Origin: CAYPFY01 sp964410105
GTDB taxonomy: Bacteria; Bacteroidota; Ignavibacteria; UBA10030; SZUA-254
Reading direction: 5' to 3'
NCBI GenBank assembly: GCA_964410105.1
Contig: CAYPFY010000024.1
Span: 1-52,726, forward strand
DNA: 52,726 bases
Position numbers and translations under genes: made by a program. Shown here piece after piece: positions 23,417-30,514 of the stretch (positions within the stretch are counted from its first letter, which is position 1; each line of letters begins with the position of its first letter). The notes below the pieces were generated by a model that saw only the letters and a list, made by a program, of their open reading frames with translations, had not been told where the DNA came from and searched no databases.

Positions 23417-24480
23417 AGGTCATCCTGCAGGAAAACCGGCTCAGGCGATTTGCGTCCGAGCTTTTGACCGCCAGCGGTTCTGCGCGAAAAGATGCGGAAG
23501 AGGTGGCGGGGGCGCTCGTCTGGGCAGACAAGCGGGGCCGTTACGCCCAGGGCGTTTTCAGGATCCCGGTCCTTGCAACGATGTTGAAGAAAGACCTTAT
23601 CTCCTCTCCGGCGCGGATGCGGTGGCGTGAGTCGGCCCCGTCGATTGCGCATCTTGACGCGGGAAACGGGTTCGGGCAGATTGCGGGGGCACGGGCGATG
23701 CGGAGGGGAATTGAAATTGCGAAGGAGACAGGGATAGGCTTCGTAGCGGTGAATAACAGCAATCATTACGGTGCGGCATCCTATTATTGTGCGATGGCGG
23801 CCGAGGCGGGGTGCCTCGGCATCACGTTCGCGAACGCGACGCCCAAGGTTGCGCCTTACGGGGGGACGAAGGCGATCTTCGGGACAAACCCGGTTGCGTT
23901 CGGCTGTCCCACGTCGTCGGGAACTCCGATACTCGTCGACTTTTCCACGTCGGCGATCGCCGGTTCCACGATACGGAACATCAACGAGTCGGGGGGGCGG
24001 CTCCCGGAGGGAGTGGCGCTCGACGAATCGGGAAGGCCCACGACGGACCCGGCGGCGTTACAGACCGGATCCCTCCTTCCGATCGCGGGGCCGAAGGGGT
24101 ACGGGCTGGGCATGATGGTGGAGATTTTTTGCGGGATACTGGCCGGTGCCGGGATGAGTCACGAGGTGGGCCCGTATTACTCGACATGGAAGCGGAGAGT
24201 CAACTCCGGGCACATTTTCATCGCCATCGACATATCGGCCCTGCAGCCCGCGGCGGAGTATTTTGGGCGCCTCGACGAGCTCATCCGGGAAATCAAGAGT
24301 TCCCCGCGCCAGGAAGGTTTTGAAGAAATCCTCATCCCGGGGGAAATCCGCGGAAGATTTGCTGAAAAAACGTCACAGGGGATCCCCCTCACGGAGGAGA
24401 CCGTACGATTGCTCGAGGAGCACGCCCAGCGGGTGGGATGCGAGATTCCCTGGAAAGTGGCGGACCACACATATTCATGA
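23413..24480 (+). CDS. Ldh_2 family malate/L-lactate-type dehydrogenase
   Basis: A 355-aa NAD(P)H-dependent oxidoreductase of the DapA-unrelated Ldh_2 fold (malate, ureidoglycolate, delta-1-piperideine-2-carboxylate reductases). Matching segments are HLDAGNGFGQIAGARAM, VNNSNHYGAASYYC (catalytic-site histidine), PYGGTKAIFGTNPVAFGCPT, LVDFSTSAIAGS and PIAGPKGYGLGMMVE. Family members reduce 2-oxo acids to L-2-hydroxy acids, or cyclic imines to amino acids. In this context it probably supplies a hydroxy or amino acid to the neighbouring ATP-grasp ligases, which is inference. It overlaps the upstream gene by 4 nt and is followed by 28 nt with a good AAGGAG site. Confidence 0.93.
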   Translation: MKVILQENRLRRFASELLTASGSARKDAEEVAGALVWADKRGRYAQGVFRIPVLATMLKKDLISSPARMRWRESAPSIAHLDAGNGFGQIAGARAMRRGIEIAKETGIGFVAVNNSNHYGAASYYCAMAAEAGCLGITFANATPKVAPYGGTKAIFGTNPVAFGCPTSSGTPILVDFSTSAIAGSTIRNINESGGRLPEGVALDESGRPTTDPAALQTGSLLPIAGPKGYGLGMMVEIFCGILAGAGMSHEVGPYYSTWKRRVNSGHIFIAIDISALQPAAEYFGRLDELIREIKSSPRQEGFEEILIPGEIRGRFAEKTSQGIPLTEETVRLLEEHAQRVGCEIPWKVADHTYS

Positions 24481-24508
24481 CAAAAGAGAAGAATTACAAG
24501 GAGCAGCC

Positions 24509-25486
24509 ATGAGCATCATGTTTAAATTCGACCCCGCGCCCTACGCGCAGCAATTCGCTTCCGAAGGGTACGTCCACATCCGGCGCGGAGTGACGGACGA
24601 ATTCTACGATAAGATGTCGAAGCAGGTCGATGAATACATCAAGACCAAGGTCATGAAGGAGTTCGCGATCGGAGACAAGCAGCAGGCGATGTATGAATTT
24701 CCCGGGGACGGCGATTATGTCGGCGAGCTGTGCAGCGCCGTTTCTTCGGTTTGCGGTCTGAACCGGGACGACCTGGTCCTTTCGGAAAGGCACATCAAGG
24801 CATACGAATCGACTGCTGAGCCGGAGCCGCATGCGCACAAAGACCGTTTCGCCTCTCAGATTTCGGTCGGGATATCGGTCCATGTCCGTGAGGGCTCGAC
24901 GCTCGTCCTCTACCCTTACGACGAAAACGACGTCAATCCGTTCAATACCTCGGTCGGCCTGCGCGCCAGCCTTTCGCCGGAAAACTATCCGGAGCCGACA
25001 TTGAAGAAGGGCCGCCGGATCGAGATCAAGGATTCTCCCGGGGACGTGATCATGTTCCGCGGGCATTCCATCTGGCATCTGCGGGCGAATCCTGCGAACA
25101 CGACCATGTTATACCTGAAGCTCAATGCCCTGAACTGCGACCCGCTCGGCGAAGATCCCCGGACGTCGCATGTACGCAAGGCCTCCGAGCAGGCTGCGTC
25201 GGCGGACGATCGTCAATTTGAAAAGATGGTCCCGATGATCGGCAGGCGCGTCGACTACATTCACCGCCACTACAACCGCAACTGGGAAGAAGTGAATGGA
25301 GTCGTCCTATGGGGGGAGAAGCATTTTACGATAGACGAGGACGAGATGAACATCCTGCGCACGATCGACGGCAAAAAGACCGTTGCGAACATCGTCCGGT
25401 CCATGAACGGGAGCGGCGGCCCCGGGATGCTGGCAAAATTCCGCAGGCTGGCCCTTCGCGGCGTCATCGACATCACGGCGGCGTGA
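24509..25486 (+). CDS. 2OG-Fe(II) oxygenase (PhyH-like) with a C-terminal winged-helix-like domain
   Basis: A 325-aa protein starting at ATG 24509 with AAGGAG upstream. Residues 10-215 look like a phytanoyl-CoA-dioxygenase-type cupin. The Fe(II) site is H110-x-D112 (HAHKDRF) with distal His186 or His190 in RGHSIWHLR, and Arg192 is the likely 2-oxoglutarate binder. An FxxEGYVHIRRGV opening is also typical. Residues 250-325 form a separate module (EDEMNILRTIDGKKTVANIV and FRRLALRGVIDI). It resembles the winged-helix PqqD-like peptide-binding domains of modification enzymes. That suggests a carrier- or peptide-bound substrate. Its likely reaction is hydroxylation of an acid or amino acid. The domain call on the tail is tentative. 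Confidence 0.8.
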   Translation: MSIMFKFDPAPYAQQFASEGYVHIRRGVTDEFYDKMSKQVDEYIKTKVMKEFAIGDKQQAMYEFPGDGDYVGELCSAVSSVCGLNRDDLVLSERHIKAYESTAEPEPHAHKDRFASQISVGISVHVREGSTLVLYPYDENDVNPFNTSVGLRASLSPENYPEPTLKKGRRIEIKDSPGDVIMFRGHSIWHLRANPANTTMLYLKLNALNCDPLGEDPRTSHVRKASEQAASADDRQFEKMVPMIGRRVDYIHRHYNRNWEEVNGVVLWGEKHFTIDEDEMNILRTIDGKKTVANIVRSMNGSGGPGMLAKFRRLALRGVIDITAA

Positions 25487-25515
25487 GACCAGGGGTGGGA
25501 GCAGCCCAGGAAACT

Positions 25516-26745
25516 GTGAACCACACGCACACCGGCACCCTCCGGGTCGAGGAGGTGCGCACCCGGGACGCTTTCCTCGCGCTTGAGCGCGAGTGGAACG
25601 CTCTCCTTGAGGGATGTGCGCGGCGCGAGGTCTACCTCACGCACGACTGGATGGCGGCGTGGTGGAAATGCCTCGGCTCCGATAAGGAACTCGTCATCCT
25701 GCTCGTCCGCAGCGGCGACGAGATGATCGGCATTGCGCCTTTCATGCAGGTGAAGGACCGATTCTTCGGGATCCCGAGAAGAAGGCTTGAATTCATCACG
25801 ATGATGGAGTATGCCGATTCGCCGACCAACTGTTCCGCGACGCTTGACATCATCGTCCCTGCGCGCCATGACGAGGTCGTTTCCGCCATCCTCGAGCATC
25901 TTGCGGGAATCAGCGGCGAGTGGGATTTCATAAGGCTCCACCCGATCCCGGACGAATCAGTCGGCATGAAAACCTTTGAGGCGGGCGCCAGAATGCGCGG
26001 ATACCGCGTACACAAAGAGAACCTGTACGTCAACTTCTACATCCCGGTCTCAGGCGACTGGGCCGGGTACGCCTCGCAGCTCTCCCCGCGGTTTTCAAAG
26101 AGCCTGCGCTCGCAGGAGCGCAAACTCCGGCAGAGGGGGGACGTGCAGTTCCGCGAGGCGATCGTCGACGGCGCCAACGGGGAGATCGACAGACTGTATG
26201 AGGAGATACTCGGCATCGAGCAGAAAAGCTGGAAATGGAACATCGGCGTGAGCCTCAACTCCGTTCATCTGAAGGATTTTTACCGTGTGCTGGCCAGGCG
26301 GGCCGCTCTCAGGGGATGGTTGCGCGTATGGATAATGCAGATCGACGGCAGGGACGTCGCCTATGATTACATCCTTGATTATGGGGGCACGGTCGCCTCA
26401 TTGAAGACAAGCTACGACGACACGTACCGCGCCTACAGCCCGGGCAATCTCTTGAGCTGGCACGAATTCCAGCATTTTTTTGAAATCGGAAAGAAGCAGA
26501 TCGCTCTTTTGTGGGGAGATCTTACGACCAAGCAGAGATGGGCGCCGGCTGTGGAGCGGCACTACGAGATGTTTCTCTTTCCGGCGAGCGCGAGAGGAAG
26601 ATTCTGGCAATTCCTCAGCATCTCATGTTCTCTCATGAAATACCGTCGCATCCTGACCGGGTGGAGAAACCGCGTGGCGCGAAAACTGGGATTGCGGCTG
26701 AAAAGCTCGGAACTGACGAGGATCGACCAGCTTCGAAGCATCTAG
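25516..26745 (+). CDS. FemAB/CelD-like GNAT acyltransferase, second copy
   Basis: A 409-aa protein of the same Acetyltransf_6 group as the one at 16122. The start chosen is GTG 25516, right behind CAGGAAAC; an earlier GTG (25483) overlaps the upstream stop. Shared landmarks are LEREWNALLEGCARREVYLT then HDWMAAWW (substrate-side helix), MIGIAPFMQ and RFSKSLRSQERKLRQRG (basic helix). VAYDYILDYGGTVASLKTSY followed by DDTYRAYSPGNLL corresponds to the YxxxPG acyl-CoA/aminoacyl pocket. The C-terminus is basic. It has LLWGDLTTKQRW instead of the LRGDxxYK motif, so its specificity should differ from the other two copies. It is probably an N- or O-acyl transferase that decorates a sugar. Confidence 0.83.
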   Translation: MNHTHTGTLRVEEVRTRDAFLALEREWNALLEGCARREVYLTHDWMAAWWKCLGSDKELVILLVRSGDEMIGIAPFMQVKDRFFGIPRRRLEFITMMEYADSPTNCSATLDIIVPARHDEVVSAILEHLAGISGEWDFIRLHPIPDESVGMKTFEAGARMRGYRVHKENLYVNFYIPVSGDWAGYASQLSPRFSKSLRSQERKLRQRGDVQFREAIVDGANGEIDRLYEEILGIEQKSWKWNIGVSLNSVHLKDFYRVLARRAALRGWLRVWIMQIDGRDVAYDYILDYGGTVASLKTSYDDTYRAYSPGNLLSWHEFQHFFEIGKKQIALLWGDLTTKQRWAPAVERHYEMFLFPASARGRFWQFLSISCSLMKYRRILTGWRNRVARKLGLRLKSSELTRIDQLRSI

Positions 26746-26783
26746 GACGACCGGGGGGATTCGCCCGCCCGAAAGGAACACTT

Positions 26784-28898
26784 TTGATCCAGGCAAATTC
26801 AATAGCAGAAACTCCGACGGCCGCCGGGCCGCGCACGACTGACATCGGGCGGTGCCGTGTCCGTATCGTCTCGACGGACACGGAGTTCGACCTTCTTGAG
26901 GGGCAATGGAACTCCCTCCTTGCCGAGTCGGCCGGGACGATATTTCAGACCTACGAATGGCAGCGGACGTGGTGGAAATACTTCGGCACGCCCGAGGACC
27001 GGCTCCACATCCTGGTTTTTGAGATTTCGGGCGATGCGGTCGGCATCGCCCCAATGATCCTGCGGCAGAAGGGGTTTCTCGTCCACCTCGAATTCATCGC
27101 TCACGGACTTTCCGATTACATCGACTTCATCATCCGGCCAGGATTCGAAGAGGCGGTTTTTCGTGCGTTTGCACGTCACCTTCAGGAGACGGCAAAGTCG
27201 TGGGATGTGCTCGACATGGAGGAAGTGAACGAGACGACATCGCTCATCAGGCTCCTGCCAAACATCCTGAAGAGTTACGGAATCACATCGTATCAGTATC
27301 AGGGAAATGTTTGTCCCATCATATCCCTCCCTGCGTCGAGCGAAGATTTTATGCAGAATTCCGGAGGAGGCGGGGCAAATTTCAAGCGAAAGTTCAAGCG
27401 TCTCCAGCAGAAGCACAAGGCGGAGATCGAGGTATTTCAGCACGAGACGGACGAAATCGAGAGAGCCATTGAGACATTTTCTTCGATCCACGGCGGCCGC
27501 TGGGAGAGCCTTGGCCATCCGAGCGCGTTCAGCGACGGGCGCTTCAGGGAGTTTCACGTAGAGTTTTCGAGAAAGTTCGCCCGGCGGGGGTGGCTGAGAA
27601 TGCTTTTTCTCATCGTGGACGATATCCCATCGGCGGTCGCCTACAACTTCAATTACGGGAAGCGGATTTACATGTACCACAGCAACGCGCATGCCGACGA
27701 AGAAGTGATGCGCTGCAGCCCCGGATTTCTCATCCGGAGCATCTCGATGGTTCAGGGAATATACGAAGGCATGTCCGTCTTCGATTTTCTCCGGGGGGAT
27801 GAGCCCTACAAGTACAGGGAATGGCATGCGGTCGACAGCAAGAATTACCTCCTCCGTCTGGGATCTCCCCATCGCCGGTGGAGGTTCGCGGCCTTTCTTG
27901 TCCTTGAATTCATCGAAAAAGCGGCGGACCGGGCAAAGCGCGAGCGCTACGACTACCGGCGATTCAGAATCTCGAGACCGGGGCAGCATCTCGCTGCTTG
28001 GGGATACTTCGCCGGCAGAATCTTCAACCTGATCGTCGTCGCCGTGAACTTCCTCCTGAGGCATTCTCCGGTACACGGCCTTCGCAAAATCCAGCTTGGC
28101 CAGCGGTCCACACACGAGGATGTTTTTACGGAAAAGCCCGGCAAGGAAAACTTTCTGCAGCGCACCGGACGCCTTATAGAATCTCTCAAATCGGAATTTC
28201 GCATCAACAGGCTCCGGGACCGCGTGAGGAGTTTTGTTCACAAGCCGACAATCGTGGCCGACATTGATTCGCCCATGTCGGGAAGGATTCAGGTGATAGA
28301 CTGCGGCCGGGAGCGGCGGCTCGTCATCAAGGGAGAGACCCATTCCCTTGCCTTCACCTCGGGAAACTGGGGGGAGGCCGGGCGCGAGTACTGGGGAGGA
28401 TTCCTCCTCACCCCTTACGCGCCAAAGACGAAGGCCGAGATACTGCTCCTCGGGCTCGGGGGCGGAACGGTCCTCAGGCTCATCCATGAAAAGATCTCGC
28501 CGGAAAAAATCACCGTGCTCGAGAGGGACCCGAGGGTTGTCGAGGTCGCAAAAAAGTACTTCGGTCTTGAAAAGCTCCCCGGGGTCAGCATCCTCGTGGG
28601 GGATGCGAAGCAGTCTCTGAAAAAACTTTCAGCGACGGGAAAGAAATTCGACTGGATAATCGACGACATTTACTCGGAGCCCAATCAGCTCACGAGAGAT
28701 CAGGAAACGGCGTTGATCCGCCAGTATACGGGCCTACTCAATTCGGGGGGTTCGATCTCTCTCCACCGTAATGTCGGAGTCTCCAATGGGTCCGCGGAAT
28801 TCCTTGAAACCCTTAAGAACATGAACCTCAGCGTCGAGGAGCGGCGGATCCGGCAGCGCTGGTGGCATGACGTCATTTATTGCCGGCCCCGGGTATGA
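26784..28898 (+). CDS. fusion: FemAB/CelD-like acyltransferase plus spermidine-synthase-like domain
   Basis: A 704-aa two-part protein. I place the start at TTG 26784 because GAAAGGAA lies six bases upstream; no ATG fits. Residues 25 to about 390 are a third FemAB/CelD-like GNAT unit (WNSLLAESAGTIFQTYEWQR, FKRKFKRLQQKHK, FDFLRGDEPYKYREW). A basic, partly membrane-like linker follows (about 395-480). Residues 495-700 have the spermidine-synthase Rossmann core. Motif I is LLLGLGGGTVLRLI (about 553-566), then VLERDPRVVEVAKKYFG and DWIIDDIYS. These match polyamine-synthase or stand-alone SpeE-like domains. The active-site aspartates are partly kept. The fusion suggests that an aminopropyl-like or methyl group is made and attached by one polypeptide, which is inference. 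Confidence 0.83.
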   Translation: MIQANSIAETPTAAGPRTTDIGRCRVRIVSTDTEFDLLEGQWNSLLAESAGTIFQTYEWQRTWWKYFGTPEDRLHILVFEISGDAVGIAPMILRQKGFLVHLEFIAHGLSDYIDFIIRPGFEEAVFRAFARHLQETAKSWDVLDMEEVNETTSLIRLLPNILKSYGITSYQYQGNVCPIISLPASSEDFMQNSGGGGANFKRKFKRLQQKHKAEIEVFQHETDEIERAIETFSSIHGGRWESLGHPSAFSDGRFREFHVEFSRKFARRGWLRMLFLIVDDIPSAVAYNFNYGKRIYMYHSNAHADEEVMRCSPGFLIRSISMVQGIYEGMSVFDFLRGDEPYKYREWHAVDSKNYLLRLGSPHRRWRFAAFLVLEFIEKAADRAKRERYDYRRFRISRPGQHLAAWGYFAGRIFNLIVVAVNFLLRHSPVHGLRKIQLGQRSTHEDVFTEKPGKENFLQRTGRLIESLKSEFRINRLRDRVRSFVHKPTIVADIDSPMSGRIQVIDCGRERRLVIKGETHSLAFTSGNWGEAGREYWGGFLLTPYAPKTKAEILLLGLGGGTVLRLIHEKISPEKITVLERDPRVVEVAKKYFGLEKLPGVSILVGDAKQSLKKLSATGKKFDWIIDDIYSEPNQLTRDQETALIRQYTGLLNSGGSISLHRNVGVSNGSAEFLETLKNMNLSVEERRIRQRWWHDVIYCRPRV

Positions 28899-30118
28899 TC
28901 ATGATCGTTGTTGCCGAAACCGTTCTCCTCGTGGCCGCCGGATTCTTGCTTACGTATCTGGCGCTCCTGAGCGTTCTGACGCTCTTCGCGCGGCGGCGTG
29001 AGTGGAGCGTTTCGCCGGACAAACTCAGGCGGTTTGCCATCGTGGTCCCGGCGCACAATGAGGAGCTCTCGCTGGCGCGCACCGTGCGGAGTCTGATGGC
29101 GATCGAGTATCCGAGAAAACATTTCGATGTCATCGTCATAGCAGACAATTGCACCGACGATACGGCTGCGATCGCCGCATTGGAAGGGGCGACCGTGTGG
29201 GAGCGAAACGATCCCGATTTTCGGGGAAAGGGGCGTGCGCTCAGGTGGGCATTTGGGAAAATTCTCTCAGCTGATGATTACGATGGGGTCGTGGTGATCG
29301 ATGCGGATACGAGAGTTTCAAAAAACCTTCTCTCCGTCATGAACAGATATCTTGAAGAAGGATCGAAGGCCGTGCAGTCGAGCGATATGGCGGAACCGCA
29401 GCCCGGATCCTGGAGTTCGGAGATCACCAGGCTCGGGTTCACCCTTTACAATCTGGTGCGACCGTTGGGCCGGAGCGTCATCGGCTGTTCGGCGGGGATC
29501 CGTGGAAACGGGATGTGTTTTGCGGTTGACACGCTCAGAACTGTTCCTTGGAACAGTTTTTCGCTCAATGAGGATCTCGAATACGGACTGATGCTTCTCC
29601 TTCGGGGAGTGAACGTCGAGTTCGCGCCGGAGGCCGAGGTATTCGCCATGATGCCGGCGAAGGCGGGGAATGCCGAGAGCCAGCGGGCGCGCTGGGAAGG
29701 GGGCCGGTTTCCGGTGATCAGCGGGTACGGGCCTCGTCTCCTCGGCCAGGCGTTCAGCACGAACTCGTTCAGGTCTCTCGATGCATTCATTGAGCTCATA
29801 ACGCCGGCGTTCGTCAACCTTTTCGGCGCGGCGATGTTTCTCTTTCTGATGAACGCCGTCCTCTGGCTGGCGGGATTTGACGGGTTCGGGATTTTTGCTG
29901 TTCTGTGGGGTGCGGCGGTCTCTCTCGGGCTTTTTCACGTTCTCGTGGGACTTTATTCGGTGGGAGCGGACCGGTCGCTCTACAGGGCGTTTTTATATAT
30001 CCCCCGGTATGCGGTGTGGAAAATCTTGCTGTACACAAAACTCATGCGGCGGGGGTCCACTGAGGAGTGGGTGCGGACGACGCGCGATCATGCGGTTGAG
30101 GCAGCGGACCGCGGTTAA
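28895..30118 (+). CDS. membrane glycosyltransferase family 2
   Basis: A 407-aa inner-membrane GT-A enzyme started at ATG 28895, within the upstream stop (ATGA). TM1 is VVAETVLLVAAGFLLTYLAL. The catalytic domain has VVPAHNEELSLARTV, VIADNCTDDTAA, the metal site VVIDADTRV (DxD), RNDPDFRGKGRALR, LNEDLEYGLMLL (ED base) and QRARWEGGR (QxxRW). Two or three C-terminal helices finish the fold. The QxxRW motif places it with processive-type GT2 proteins such as BcsA/NdvC relatives, but the protein is shorter and has no PilZ domain. It may extrude a second glycan or transfer the decorated unit. It ends the second block of the locus. Confidence 0.93.
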   Translation: MIMIVVAETVLLVAAGFLLTYLALLSVLTLFARRREWSVSPDKLRRFAIVVPAHNEELSLARTVRSLMAIEYPRKHFDVIVIADNCTDDTAAIAALEGATVWERNDPDFRGKGRALRWAFGKILSADDYDGVVVIDADTRVSKNLLSVMNRYLEEGSKAVQSSDMAEPQPGSWSSEITRLGFTLYNLVRPLGRSVIGCSAGIRGNGMCFAVDTLRTVPWNSFSLNEDLEYGLMLLLRGVNVEFAPEAEVFAMMPAKAGNAESQRARWEGGRFPVISGYGPRLLGQAFSTNSFRSLDAFIELITPAFVNLFGAAMFLFLMNAVLWLAGFDGFGIFAVLWGAAVSLGLFHVLVGLYSVGADRSLYRAFLYIPRYAVWKILLYTKLMRRGSTEEWVRTTRDHAVEAADRG

Positions 30119-30145
30119 CCAACAAATTTTTTCAGGTCAGGTACC

Positions 30146-30514
30146 ATGCGAAGAATATTAATCATCGACGATGATGAGGTGCAGTTGCGGCTTCAGCGAA
30201 TACTCCTCATGGAGGAGGGATACACTGTCCACACAACGGCGGATGGACCTCAGGGGATCGCGATATACAAGAAGCACAAGTTCGACCTTGTCCTTCTTGA
30301 TCTCGGGCTGCCGAGCATGAGCGGGATAGAAGTTTTGAAGGAAATCCGGCGGGTCGACGGCAAGGCGAAGGTCATCGTCGTCACCGGTTATCCGTCGGTG
30401 GAATCTACCGTGCTCGCGATGCGGTCTGGGGCATACGATTATGTCCAGAAACCGGTCAATGTCGAGGCGTTGTTGAAGAAAATTTCCACAGCATTAAACA
30501 TCGTAGACACGTGA
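30146..30514 (+). CDS. single-domain response regulator (CheY-like)
   Basis: A 122-aa receiver domain with no output module. Acid pocket DDD (8-10), phospho-acceptor Asp52 (LLDLGLPSMSG), Thr80 (VVTGYPS) and Lys102 (YVQKPV) are all present, so phosphorylation should work. Sequence is closest in style to the NtrC-class receivers. The stop codon shares a base with the ATG of the secreted repeat protein (TGATG), which means translational coupling. No histidine kinase is in the window. It may talk to the truncated AAA+ protein at 3517-4347, which has no receiver of its own; this is only a suggestion. Confidence 0.93.
   Translation: MRRILIIDDDEVQLRLQRILLMEEGYTVHTTADGPQGIAIYKKHKFDLVLLDLGLPSMSGIEVLKEIRRVDGKAKVIVVTGYPSVESTVLAMRSGAYDYVQKPVNVEALLKKISTALNIVDT

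Noticed and set aside
26799..28487. 562-codon minus-strand open frame opposite the acyltransferase fusion
   Set aside because: It is the mirror of the GC-rich codon bias of the real gene; no domain signature, and the opposite strand has two domain families with motifs.
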